From NCBI RefSeq assembly GCF_901482695.1, contig NZ_LR590484.1:3906001-3970000 (forward strand): a stretch of 64,000 nucleotides of DNA, read 5' to 3'. The first letter of the stretch is position 1, and each line of letters begins with the position of its first letter. Source of the DNA: Sphingobacterium thalpophilum (GTDB lineage Bacteria; Bacteroidota; Bacteroidia; Sphingobacteriales; Sphingobacteriaceae). The translations under genes were made by a program, and so were the position numbers. Below the pieces are notes generated by a model. That model was given only the letters and a program-made list of their open reading frames with translations. It was not told the DNA's origin and searched no databases. Positions 16,774 through 25,884 of this stretch are shown in pieces.

Positions 16774-18165
16774 TTGATGATGAGCAAAACTATACGTAAC
16801 AAGATTTCTATTTTCACAACCTGCCATCACCCGGAACTGGTAACGGGCGGCAGGTATTTTCTATCCATAATTTGTTTCATGTTGTTTGGTGTCGAGGTAG
16901 CCCGTCCGCAGTCCCGAGAACCCGGGACTGCAAACAACCAAAACATCACCGCTTTAAACATCGGCGACCAAATCCCCGAAGCACTTTGGAACACTCCTTT
17001 GCAGGTGGTGAACCATCCACAGGGTAAACAGACCGCTACGCTTGCCGACTATAAAAGCAAGCTGATAATACTGGATTTTTGGGCTACATGGTGCGGCAAT
17101 TGTATCAAAAACTTCCCTAAACTTCACGCTTTGCAGAATGAATTTGGCGACAAAATAAAGGTGTTGGCAATAACCAAAGAAGACACGGATAAAATAGCCA
17201 AGTTTTTTAAAACAGGCGTAGGGAAAGAACACACTTACGTCAATTCAGTAATTAATGACAGCGTTCTTTCAAAATACTTTCCTTACCGAAGTGTACCCCA
17301 TATCGCATGGATTAATCCCAACGGTAAAGTGCTGAACACCACCCAAGCGGAGGACATCACCACCGCCAACATACAAGCCATTTTGGATAATCAAAAAACA
17401 CAGATGGTTGCCAAAGTCGATATTGACAAAAATAGACCCCTGTTTCTTTCCGAACATTTTAGTAACGACTTGCAATTAAAATCCTATTCTATTTTTGTTA
17501 AAGGGTATTATCCGGGGCTACCGTCAGGAAATAATTTCAAGAAAACCGAAGATGGTGAAATTTATGGCAGGCAAATGACCAATACCACCATGATGCGAAT
17601 TTACAACCCGATACTATATGAATTATTCGATAAGAAAGGCGACCAATTTAGTTCAAAGCGTATGATAATAGAGGTAAAAGAGCCAGCATTGTTAGACGTT
17701 ATAAAAAACGAAGATGGTAAAAGCGAAAGATATAACCTATACAACTACGAACTTATAGTTCCTGAAGAAAAGGCTGACAGCTTGTACTATTATATGTTGG
17801 CAGACCTTAACCGTTATTCGGATTATATAGGCTCAATCGAAAAGCGTATGGTGGATTGTCTTGTTTTGATTAGAACCTCTACCATAGACAAAATTAAAAG
17901 CAAAGGAGGAAAGCCTAAAAACACTTTTCCAGCTTCGCCATCTATCCTGACTAATCAAAAACTTGGTTCGATGATTAACATGCTTAGTGAGGAAAAAGTC
18001 ATTACGCTACCGATAGTAGATGAAACTGGCTATACAGATAATGTTGATATAGAAGTTTCAGGTATTAAGGACTTAACCAGCTTAAAAAAAGAACTCAACA
18101 GGTATAACCTTGACCTCGTACCCGCAAAAAGAAGCCTTAATATGTTCGTCTTAAAAGACAAGTAG
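16774..18165 (+). CDS. TlpA-like thioredoxin-fold protein with C-terminal extension
   Basis: The 463-residue protein has an N-terminal hydrophobic segment (YFLSIICFMLFGVEV) and a TlpA/ResA-type thioredoxin domain. The redox motif WCGNC near residues 103-107 sits in LDFWATWCGNCIKNFPKLH. About 250 residues beyond the domain (from about 205) match nothing I recognise. It heads a plus-strand operon with SusC- and SusD-type genes 37 bp downstream. A GC-rich inverted repeat lies in the coding sequence at 16908-16931, in the presumed signal-peptide junction. It probably acts on periplasmic disulfides. ATG codons at 16774 and 16777 are equally possible starts. Confidence 0.82.
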   Translation: MMMSKTIRNKISIFTTCHHPELVTGGRYFLSIICFMLFGVEVARPQSREPGTANNQNITALNIGDQIPEALWNTPLQVVNHPQGKQTATLADYKSKLIILDFWATWCGNCIKNFPKLHALQNEFGDKIKVLAITKEDTDKIAKFFKTGVGKEHTYVNSVINDSVLSKYFPYRSVPHIAWINPNGKVLNTTQAEDITTANIQAILDNQKTQMVAKVDIDKNRPLFLSEHFSNDLQLKSYSIFVKGYYPGLPSGNNFKKTEDGEIYGRQMTNTTMMRIYNPILYELFDKKGDQFSSKRMIIEVKEPALLDVIKNEDGKSERYNLYNYELIVPEEKADSLYYYMLADLNRYSDYIGSIEKRMVDCLVLIRTSTIDKIKSKGGKPKNTFPASPSILTNQKLGSMINMLSEEKVITLPIVDETGYTDNVDIEVSGIKDLTSLKKELNRYNLDLVPAKRSLNMFVLKDK

Positions 18166-18202
18166 CTGCTTCTATTTTTTTACAATCTAACTCAATTAAT
18201 GA

Positions 18203-21200
18203 ATGAAATCTTTTATACTCATTATTACATTGCTTATTGCTTCCTTTAGCATGTTTGCACAACAAACCATCACAGGCACAGTTGTTTCTCACAACGATAG
18301 TTTACCTATTGAGGGAGCCAGCGTATCCCTGCAAGGAGCCAACAGAACAGTAAGCACCAATGGTAAAGGACACTTTACCATCCAAACTGCGACAAATGCA
18401 AGTACCGCTATTTTGGTCGTTAATCATGTGGGTTTTGAACCAACAACAATAACAGTAAATCTGCCATATAAAGATACTTTAAACATCATTCTACAAGCAT
18501 CAACTCGCTTGTTGGAGGAAGTAGAAGTAGTATCAACAGGGTATCAGAAAATACCCAAAGAACGGGCAACAGGTTCATTTGCCACTGTAAGCAATGAACT
18601 GTTTAACCAACAGGTGGGTACAGACATCCTTTCGAGGCTACCAGCTATTGCTAATAGCATGGTAATGGATGCCGGAAAGCAAGGCACACCACAAATGATG
18701 ATACGGGGTTTGAGTACAATAAGCGGACAAAAAGACCCGCTAATTGTTGTCGATAATTTTCCTTATGACGGTGATATTACCAATATCAATCCCAACATTG
18801 TAGAAAATATAACCATCCTCAAAGATGCATCGGCTTCCAGCATTTGGGGAGCAAGGGCGGCAAATGGTGTTATCGTTATCACCACCAAGAACGGACGTTT
18901 CAATCAACCGATTACTTTATCGTTCAATTCCAATCTTACTATCGGGGCAAAACCCGATTTAGACTACATCCGTCAGATGTCGTCCAGTGATTATATTGAC
19001 GTGGAGCAAGAATTGTTCAACAGAGGCTACTACAATAGCGATATTAATTCAACAAGCCACCCGATAATCAGTCCGGTAGTTGACCTTTTGGAAAAAGCTC
19101 GTAGTGGAGCATTAACCCAAGAACAGGCACAGCAGCAAATAACCGCTTTGAGAACCATAGATGCAAGGAAGCAATTCAATCAATATATGTACAAACCATT
19201 GGTCAATCAGCAATATTTTTTAAGTGCGCAGGGCGGGGCAGATAAGTTTTCTTGGACATCTTCGGTGGGTTACGACCACAATAAGGATAATTTGGGAAGC
19301 ACTTACCAGCGCATGAACCTTCGTTTCCAAAACACTTATCGTCCAATAAGACAGCTTTCACTTTCAACCGGGCTTTATTATACGCAAAACAGAAATAAAT
19401 CGGGTCGCTTAGGTTATAATAATGTAACAATGAGAGGCGGGACTTTTGCACCGTATATGCAAATGGCTGATGCGAATGGAAATGCGCTACCCGTTGCAAG
19501 GGACTACAATCAAAGCTATATCCAAAATCTCGGTGATGGAAAATTGCTTGACTGGAATTATTATCCGCTTACAGATTGGCAACACCAAACATCTAATGGC
19601 ACTGTTTCCGATATACTGGCAACTGCTACGCTCGATTACCAAATCATAAAGGGGTTGAATGCAACCGTAAATTACCAGTACGAAAGACAAATTGGATTAA
19701 ATACCAACCTTGCCGATGAAAACAGTTATATGGCAAGGGACTACATCAATCTCTTTTCCCAAATTGTGAACGGAAATGTAGTTTACATCGTACCCAATGG
19801 TAGCATATTAGATAAATCAAATAACTTATTAAATGCAAATAATGTACGAGGTCAGCTAAACTTTGACAACACTTACGGCAAGCACAATATAACAGCTCTG
19901 ATTGGTGGGGAAGCACGTTCCGCTAACATGCAATCAAATCAGGCACGTTTCTACGGTTATGACCCTAACACTTTAACCACGGGCAACGTGGATTATACAA
20001 AAACATATCCAACAATTATTAGCGGGGGCGCCTCTTTAATTCAAAGAGGTCAATACCTGCGGGAAACGACCACGAGGTTTATATCTTACTTCGCTAATGC
20101 TGCTTACACGTTTGATAATAGGTATGTCGTATCGGCAAGCGCCCGCCGGGATGCAAGTAATCTTTTTGGTCTAAAAACGAATGACCAATGGAACCCCTTT
20201 TGGTCGGCAGGGTTTGCATGGAAACTATCGAACGAGAATTTTTATAAAGTTGATTTCTTGCCTTACCTCAATCTCCGGGCAACGTATGGCTTTAGTGGCA
20301 ATATTGACCCCGCAATGGTTGCAGTCAACACAATTTGGTATCCCAACAATGTGAATATTTTTACAGGTGCAGCATACGCACAGTTTAATAATTACTACAA
20401 TCCACTACTAAAATGGGAAACCTCAAAAATGCTCAACCTTGCGGTAGATTTTCGTCTGCGGAACGACCGTTTAACAGGTTCAATAGAGTATTATCACAAA
20501 AAAGGTATTAATCTCTTTGGGATGGCTCCAATGGATTACACAACTGGAGTTGACCCCTATATGTTACGGAATGTAGCCAGTATGAAAGGGGATGGTTGGG
20601 ATATTCAGCTAAAAAGTATAAACGTAGACCGTACATTTAAGTGGAGTACCATACTGAATTTTAGTTTATACAAGGATAAAATTGTTAGCTATCAAGTAGA
20701 AAGGACATTGGCACAGGAATATGTCAATGTTTCCTCACCGCCCATATCCGGGATTGAGGGAAATCCTGTATATGCCATTTATGCTTATAAATGGGCGGGA
20801 CTTGACCCCAATACAGGTGAAGCACTGGGATACCTCAATGGAGAAGTAAGTAAAGATTATAGCAGTATTGTAGGCACAGGCACTAACGTAGAAGACCTTG
20901 AATACTTTGGTTCTTCTATTCCGACTAAATTCGGTTCGTTAATCAATGCGGTATCGTACAAGAATATCAGCTTACAAGTTGGCGTTTCATTCAAATTTGG
21001 ATATTGGTTCAGACGTAACTCTATTAACTATACCAACCTGTTTTATAACTGGCGGGGACATTCCGATTATGCACTACGCTGGCAAAAACCGGGTGATGAA
21101 GTAAATACCAACGTACCTGTAAATCTATATACCACAAATACCAACCGGGATGCTTTTTATAACGGCTCAAGCGTTTTGGTAGAAAAAGGCGACCATATCA

Positions 21201-21409
21201 GGCTCCAATATATCAATCTTGCTTACGACTTCATAATGCCAGCAAACAAGACAAAAGGTATCAAAGGATTACAGGTGTTTTTCAACGCAAGTAATCTTGG
21301 GTTATTATGGAAAGCTAATAAAGCAGGCATTGACCCTGACTTTGGCTTAGGCTATTTCAATCTAAAAACTCCTGCAAATTATTCACTTGGTCTTAAAGCC
21401 AAATTATAA
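18203..21409 (+). CDS. SusC/RagA-type TonB-linked outer-membrane transporter
   Basis: The 1068-residue protein has a signal peptide (MKSFILIITLLIASFSMFAQ) and a carboxypeptidase-regulatory-like domain at about 20-105 (ITGTVVSHNDSLPIEGASVS). The TonB-box region VEVVSTGYQKIPKERATGSF, the plug (PQMMIRGLSTISGQKDPLIV, then ILKDASASSIWGARAANGVI) and a long beta-barrel follow. Length and order are typical of SusC. The SusD partner follows 11 bp later. The linked redox genes suggest that the cargo is a protein or peptide rather than a glycan, and no glycosidase is nearby. The substrate is unknown. Confidence 0.93.
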   Translation: MKSFILIITLLIASFSMFAQQTITGTVVSHNDSLPIEGASVSLQGANRTVSTNGKGHFTIQTATNASTAILVVNHVGFEPTTITVNLPYKDTLNIILQASTRLLEEVEVVSTGYQKIPKERATGSFATVSNELFNQQVGTDILSRLPAIANSMVMDAGKQGTPQMMIRGLSTISGQKDPLIVVDNFPYDGDITNINPNIVENITILKDASASSIWGARAANGVIVITTKNGRFNQPITLSFNSNLTIGAKPDLDYIRQMSSSDYIDVEQELFNRGYYNSDINSTSHPIISPVVDLLEKARSGALTQEQAQQQITALRTIDARKQFNQYMYKPLVNQQYFLSAQGGADKFSWTSSVGYDHNKDNLGSTYQRMNLRFQNTYRPIRQLSLSTGLYYTQNRNKSGRLGYNNVTMRGGTFAPYMQMADANGNALPVARDYNQSYIQNLGDGKLLDWNYYPLTDWQHQTSNGTVSDILATATLDYQIIKGLNATVNYQYERQIGLNTNLADENSYMARDYINLFSQIVNGNVVYIVPNGSILDKSNNLLNANNVRGQLNFDNTYGKHNITALIGGEARSANMQSNQARFYGYDPNTLTTGNVDYTKTYPTIISGGASLIQRGQYLRETTTRFISYFANAAYTFDNRYVVSASARRDASNLFGLKTNDQWNPFWSAGFAWKLSNENFYKVDFLPYLNLRATYGFSGNIDPAMVAVNTIWYPNNVNIFTGAAYAQFNNYYNPLLKWETSKMLNLAVDFRLRNDRLTGSIEYYHKKGINLFGMAPMDYTTGVDPYMLRNVASMKGDGWDIQLKSINVDRTFKWSTILNFSLYKDKIVSYQVERTLAQEYVNVSSPPISGIEGNPVYAIYAYKWAGLDPNTGEALGYLNGEVSKDYSSIVGTGTNVEDLEYFGSSIPTKFGSLINAVSYKNISLQVGVSFKFGYWFRRNSINYTNLFYNWRGHSDYALRWQKPGDEVNTNVPVNLYTTNTNRDAFYNGSSVLVEKGDHIRLQYINLAYDFIMPANKTKGIKGLQVFFNASNLGLLWKANKAGIDPDFGLGYFNLKTPANYSLGLKAKL

Positions 21410-21420
21410 AAGCTATTACA

Positions 21421-22791
21421 ATGAAAAAAAACACTCAAATAATAACGTTTCTATTATTCCTGACATTGCTTATTTCGGGATGCGAAAAGTTTCTTGAAGA
21501 AAAATCAGATAAAAGTTTAGCCATCCCTACAACGCTGCGTGACCTGCAATCATTGCTGAATAATGCCTCTGATGTTAATCACGTATTTTGCTCAATGGGT
21601 GAAGCAAGCAGTGATGACCACTTTTTGAAAGATGCAGATTACAATGGATTAAATTACGAAAGTGATAAACGTCAATATACATGGCAAGCGGATTATGTAA
21701 CCCGTCCACTATCTTCAAATGGTGATGAATGGTATAATTGTTACAAGGTAATATATATCTGTAATTCTGTTTTACAAGGACTTGAGGAGAACAACCTGAC
21801 TGGACAAGAAGCAGGTTATATCAAAGGGCAGGCTTTGGTTTTCAGAGCAGCACGTTATTTGGACGGTGTACAGGTATGGTCGCCCGTTTATAATAGAGCA
21901 ACAGCAAATACGGACTTGGGTATGGTGCTAAGGTTAGAACCTGATATAAATATTCCCTCTGTTAGGTCATCCGTACAGGAAACCTATGACTTGATATTAA
22001 AAGACCTTAATGATGCACTTCCATTGTTACCAGCAACAATTACTTCTCCTACATTGCCCACTAAGGCGGCAGTTTACGGACTATTAGCAAGAACACATTT
22101 GATAATCGGAAATTATGTCGAAGCACTGGAAAATGCAGAAAGGGCATTTGAAATTAGTAATGAGTTGATTGATTTTAATGGATTGAACCCAAACGCAAAT
22201 TATCCAATACCGTCAGTAAATCAAATAAGTAAAGAAATCGTATTTCAAACACGGATGTTTTCATCTGCCATTAACAACTTTAATGTAGCAAGAATTTCAC
22301 CATCACTCTATAACCTTTATGATGCCGGGGATTTGCGAAAGAGTATTTATTTTCGTGGAGTAGCTGTTGGGGAGTATAGATTTAAAGGTACACATACGGG
22401 CAATACAGGATTAATCACTGGAATTACAACAAGTGAATTGCTTCTCATTATTGCAGAATGTAATGCCCGATTAGATAACATTAGTGAAGCTGCAAACACT
22501 CTTAATAAATTACTGATTAAGAGATGGGATGTCAATCAATTTATACCATACTCATTTACTAATAAAGATGCTGCACTGAATACGATTTTAATAGAAAGAA
22601 GAAAAGAATTGGTATATCGTGGGCTTAGATGGTCAGATATCAAAAGATTGAACAGGGACGGATATAATATAACATTGACACGAACCGTAAACGGTCAAAC
22701 CATAACATTGCCACCCAATGACTTGCGTTACGCTATTGCTATTCCTGAAACGGTGATAGAAATAGGCGGCATCCAGCAAAATCCGAGATAA
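21421..22791 (+). CDS. SusD/RagB-family outer-membrane lipoprotein
   Basis: The 456-residue lipoprotein starts MKKNTQIITFLLFLTLLISG and is lipidated at the Cys of SGCEKFLEE. It shows the SusD TPR-like fold pattern, with AVYGLLARTHLIIGNYVEAL in the middle and the family-typical ending ERRKELVYRGLRWSDIKRLN. It is the surface partner of the SusC gene upstream. A strong terminator follows at 22806-22833 and closes the tlpA-susC-susD operon. Confidence 0.92.
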   Translation: MKKNTQIITFLLFLTLLISGCEKFLEEKSDKSLAIPTTLRDLQSLLNNASDVNHVFCSMGEASSDDHFLKDADYNGLNYESDKRQYTWQADYVTRPLSSNGDEWYNCYKVIYICNSVLQGLEENNLTGQEAGYIKGQALVFRAARYLDGVQVWSPVYNRATANTDLGMVLRLEPDINIPSVRSSVQETYDLILKDLNDALPLLPATITSPTLPTKAAVYGLLARTHLIIGNYVEALENAERAFEISNELIDFNGLNPNANYPIPSVNQISKEIVFQTRMFSSAINNFNVARISPSLYNLYDAGDLRKSIYFRGVAVGEYRFKGTHTGNTGLITGITTSELLLIIAECNARLDNISEAANTLNKLLIKRWDVNQFIPYSFTNKDAALNTILIERRKELVYRGLRWSDIKRLNRDGYNITLTRTVNGQTITLPPNDLRYAIAIPETVIEIGGIQQNPR

Positions 22792-22805
22792 ATTATAGTA
22801 AACAT

Positions 22806-22833
22806 AAAAAGGGGCTTGTGATGCCCCTTTTTT
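22806..22833. terminator. Bidirectional Rho-independent terminator
   Basis: AAAAAGGGGC (22806-22815) pairs with GCCCCTTTTT (22823-22832) around a 7-nt loop, followed by a further T. Its symmetry serves both the SusD gene (plus) and the DUF6520-like gene (minus, stop at 22858). Confidence 0.85.
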
Positions 22834-22857
22834 GCTTTTTAAAATGTTTTTGAGAAA

Positions 22858-23148
22858 TCATTCTCGCTTACTGTCAACGATAGCCATAACTTGGGGATTG
22901 GTTTTCCCCGACAGTTTGCTTTGTAAATCCAATTCATTTTCTGCCGTTATTTGGCAAGGTAACTCTTCACCTGAACCACATTCCTCTGAAGTTCCGGGTT
23001 GCCAATTGGCAGGGTCAGCAAATACACCGGGATTTACTGCATCTGTATAATGATAGGTGCTTGCTGTACTTGCCATTTTAAATGACATAGTAACCGCTGC
23101 AATTGCTAATGCCACTACAGCAAAGAGGTTCATTTTTAATTTTTTCAT
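22858..23148 (-). CDS. DUF6520-like small secreted protein
   Basis: The 96-residue precursor has a clear signal peptide (MKKLKMNLFAVVALAIAAVT) and a mature part of about 65 residues with TYHYTDAVNPGVFAD, then ECGSGEELPCQITAEN. The only two mature cysteines flank GSGEELP and could form a disulfide. I recognise it as a DUF6520-type protein, which in Bacteroidota sit next to MauE/DoxX and TlpA genes. It lies 4 bp after the MauE gene and faces the tlpA-susCD operon. It may be the exported substrate of the module, which is an inference. Confidence 0.72.
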   Translation of the reverse strand: MKKLKMNLFAVVALAIAAVTMSFKMASTASTYHYTDAVNPGVFADPANWQPGTSEECGSGEELPCQITAENELDLQSKLSGKTNPQVMAIVDSKRE

Positions 23149-23152
23149 TGCT

Positions 23153-23680
23153 TTAAAATTTTGATGTTAAAGAATACTTTTTTATTTGTCTTTTGGCCGA
23201 CCCGCCCTCAGTAGTTTCGCCTCCAGCGTTGCTACCTCGTAATTTGTACCATAAGTAAAGCCCCCAACCGCTTAAAAAAAGGAACAAGAGATTGAAGAAA
23301 AAATGTTGCAACCAAGTCATGCCGCTTATCACCGATCCGCACTCGCATGGTAGCTTTTCCCATGCGCCCATAAGAGCCACAACGATATAAGCCGTAAAAG
23401 CAGTCATTAATCCAGTTGAGAGGATTAAACCCGCTTTACGATATTTTTCCATTATCAATGCCAGTACTGTTATTAATTCCAATGCCGGGAGCATGTAAAT
23501 AAGGATGTACCCTAAACTATCTGAAATGGGTTGACGGAGGATACCGCTTTTAAATGCTGCAAAGTTTGTTATTTTGTCAATGCTTACAGGTATCCAAAGA
23601 AGCAGCAAAAGAATAATAACGATATTGAGTGTTATCCGTTTTCTTTTGAGTTGGTTTGGATATATAGCCGTTGTTTCCAT
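23153..23680 (-). CDS. MauE-family membrane protein
   Basis: The 175-residue protein has four hydrophobic segments (about 17-35, 55-78, 85-105 and 125-148), as in the MauE/DoxX fold. The motif LPCECGSVISGMTWLQH holds a C-E-C pair at the membrane face, as in MauE proteins that support periplasmic disulfide chemistry. It is co-transcribed with the small DUF6520-like gene and convergent with the tlpA-susCD operon. A DsbB-like role supplying or removing electrons for the TlpA protein is likely but inferred. Confidence 0.82.
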   Translation of the reverse strand: METTAIYPNQLKRKRITLNIVIILLLLLWIPVSIDKITNFAAFKSGILRQPISDSLGYILIYMLPALELITVLALIMEKYRKAGLILSTGLMTAFTAYIVVALMGAWEKLPCECGSVISGMTWLQHFFFNLLFLFLSGWGLYLWYKLRGSNAGGETTEGGSAKRQIKKYSLTSKF

Positions 23681-23683
23681 TGC

Positions 23684-23726
23684 CTTTGTATCTTAGTGAG
23701 GGTTCTCACCATCCTTTGATACAAAG
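23684..23726. promoter_or_regulatory. Nested inverted repeat just upstream of the MauE gene
   Basis: CTTTGTATC (23684-23692) pairs perfectly with GATACAAAG (23718-23726), and inside them GTGAG pairs with CTCAC around GGTT. It ends 3 bp before the MauE start codon, so as RNA it could hide the translation start, or as DNA act as an operator. The rest of 23681-23823 shows nothing more. Confidence 0.4.
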
Positions 23727-23823
23727 TTCACTAAAGCGTTAAGCGTGGGAAAGACAAAATCGGTAAAAATTGAGCAGGTTTGTGTCGAGAATTTTCCGAT
23801 TTTGACAATATCTTGGAATATCC

Positions 23824-24792
23824 CTATTTTTTGCGTTTCTGATAACGCTCCAAGGCAGAGCGAAAGGACCGTTCATCAGCATAACCCACTTCCATATACA
23901 CATCCTTGATCCCGATCCCCTGATCCAATAAAAGTAAAGCATGGCCAATACGCAGATCGGTGATAAATTGCTGAACGCTTACATGATAGGTACGCTTAAA
24001 TATATTCAGCAAAGTTCTCTCGGTAACAAAGAATTGCGCTGCCAACTGCCTTACGTTTAAGGAGACATCACAATAATGCTCTTCTATAAACCCCTTGATC
24101 CGATAAGCCGCATCCTTATCCTGGTCTTCCAACAAGCTATCGTAATACTCCAGCAGCAAACTTACGTATTTGCGCAGATTGCCATCAAGTGCCCCTTTGT
24201 TATTTTGCGAATAACTATAAATCTTATACAGCCAACGATGTATTTTCCTATCCATACGGCATTGCCCCATTGTTTCATAAGATTTTTTACCATCCAAGAA
24301 CCTTTGCAGAATTTGTTGCACATTGTAATACTCCTGATCTATACTTTCAATCCAATCGGGATGTATGCTCAGCACTAGGGCAATGTGTTGTCCTCTTTCA
24401 GCGTATGCTAAATATGATCCCTCGTCATAGTACGACATCAGGAATGTATTGGCTTGTATCTTAATTATAGGAATTTTTGAAGATGTGGTATAGAGCAGGC
24501 TGCCTTTGAGCATAAAGAACATGAACAGTTGCCTGTCATGGATATCAAAGGGAATATGGGTTGGCTCTTTAACATTAATCTCTACCAGATCGACAAAAAA
24601 AGGCTTGTAATTCAGTTGTTGGCTGAAAAGATCCATTTCAGGTATTTGGAAATGATGTGTTTTCTGGGCAAAGGTCAGTAGGTACCTGCTCGGTTCGGAG
24701 AGGTTATGAGGCTCATTCTTGGATTTTACGTGCTCATTTTTAGAATACAACGTATATGGTATCTTCATAGGCCAATGGTTTTCCCAATTCAC
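23824..24792 (-). CDS. AraC-family transcriptional regulator
   Basis: The 322-residue protein has an N-terminal ligand/cupin-like region and a C-terminal AraC double helix-turn-helix at about 220-318. The latter shows SLNVRQLAAQFFVTERTLLNIFK and DVYMEVGYADERSFRSALE. It lies upstream of the MauE/DUF6520 genes on the same strand, 143 bp apart, and is their probable regulator. Direct CCCAAsTT repeats lie just upstream of its own -7 box (24843-24850), suggesting autoregulation. Similar repeats recur near rteC at 32.3-32.5 kb. Confidence 0.88.
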   Translation of the reverse strand: MNWENHWPMKIPYTLYSKNEHVKSKNEPHNLSEPSRYLLTFAQKTHHFQIPEMDLFSQQLNYKPFFVDLVEINVKEPTHIPFDIHDRQLFMFFMLKGSLLYTTSSKIPIIKIQANTFLMSYYDEGSYLAYAERGQHIALVLSIHPDWIESIDQEYYNVQQILQRFLDGKKSYETMGQCRMDRKIHRWLYKIYSYSQNNKGALDGNLRKYVSLLLEYYDSLLEDQDKDAAYRIKGFIEEHYCDVSLNVRQLAAQFFVTERTLLNIFKRTYHVSVQQFITDLRIGHALLLLDQGIGIKDVYMEVGYADERSFRSALERYQKRKK

Positions 24793-24842
24793 TGGAAATC
24801 ATTTACAATAGCATTGGAGCTTATTATGAGAAATACAAATTT

Positions 24843-24889
24843 CAAATATATAATTGAATAAAAAACTAAAGTTGGGTTTAACTTGGGTA
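24843..24889 (-). promoter_or_regulatory. araC-type gene promoter with CCCAAsTT direct repeats
   Basis: On the minus strand a TATATTTG -7 box lies at 24850-24843. Upstream of it are direct repeats CCCAAGTT (24888-24881) and CCCAACTT (24877-24870), 11 bp apart. This spacing relative to the -7 box fits an activator site. The plus-strand sequence 24880-24898 matches 32310-32328 upstream of rteC at 16 of 19 positions. Confidence 0.45.
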
Positions 24890-24962
24890 AAATTTTCTGA
24901 TCGTAAACTTTGTTGTTATTGATGATCAATTCAGTATATACTTTCGAAAAGGCAAACCAATT

Positions 24963-25883
24963 CTATAACTTCAGTACTTCTTTCAGTTTCTCTACTGCCT
25001 GGCTATGTTTTTTTTCTTCCATTTTTGAGAGATTGAACAATTTCCATTGAACGGATGGTAGTTGGGCAACCTCTGCCATATTAGGCAACCCCAGTAGTTC
25101 CCATTGTGGGTTTCGCTCTTTGAACGATAACAAAAATTTCCGCTCATTAGTGGTCATATCCGTATTGATAATTTCAATGAGTTGTTCCCTTGTGGCTTCC
25201 AGTGCTTCAACGGGAATATCCACTTCGGCCATTTGTGCAAATTCTGCTTCATATATTTCTCTTATATTTTTACGGTGAGGAGCCAAAAGTTCTGCCATTG
25301 GCCGTTGATGGCTGATTAGGAATACAAGGAACGTTTTGCGCAGGTCTTCAGTAAAGCCTTCGTTTTCGAGGAGGAATTTCACGTCAAATAAATCACGGGG
25401 ATGTTGCCGGTCCAGGGCGGCTGCAATCTTTCCGGCATACAGATCGGGCAACGAAGCTACCTGTATTTCGGCATATCCGAACTCCCTCTCCACTGGTTCA
25501 CTTACCTCCATTCGTACTTCGGAGAATACCGTTCCACGGATCACCGGCGACAATTCCACCTTAATCCTTACATCTTCCACTTGCAGAAGTAAGCGAAGCG
25601 CATTGCCCTGTTCGTGTGCGTTTTGTATGTGAATGCCAGGAATGGTTTTCTTAATCAACTCACTTAATCGGGTTAATGCAGCACGAATGTTGACCAATGC
25701 TTCCTCACGGCCTTCGGAGGGCAGGTACAATAAATCTATATCTACAGAAAGCCGTGGCAGCTCCCTGTAAAAAAGATTGATAGCCGTGCCGCCTTTTAGT
25801 GCAAAACATTTTTCACTATCCAGTAGCGGTAGGATACGCACCAACAACTGCACCTGTTTGTAATATATGCTGTCCTTTTTCAT
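24963..25883 (-). CDS. abiEii: AbiEii-type nucleotidyltransferase toxin
   Basis: The 306-residue protein carries the DNA-polymerase-beta-like nucleotidyltransferase signature of AbiEii: LKGGTAINLFYRELPRLSVD, with GG at 31-32 and the metal-binding pair D48-x-D50. The later motif YAGKIAAALDRQHPRDLFD is also typical. AbiEii toxins transfer nucleotides to tRNA or related targets and block growth on phage infection. The start lies 1 bp from the end of the AbiEi antitoxin gene. All key residues visible in the family are present, so it should be active. Confidence 0.92.
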   Translation of the reverse strand: MKKDSIYYKQVQLLVRILPLLDSEKCFALKGGTAINLFYRELPRLSVDIDLLYLPSEGREEALVNIRAALTRLSELIKKTIPGIHIQNAHEQGNALRLLLQVEDVRIKVELSPVIRGTVFSEVRMEVSEPVEREFGYAEIQVASLPDLYAGKIAAALDRQHPRDLFDVKFLLENEGFTEDLRKTFLVFLISHQRPMAELLAPHRKNIREIYEAEFAQMAEVDIPVEALEATREQLIEIINTDMTTNERKFLLSFKERNPQWELLGLPNMAEVAQLPSVQWKLFNLSKMEEKKHSQAVEKLKEVLKL

Positions 25884-25884
25884 C

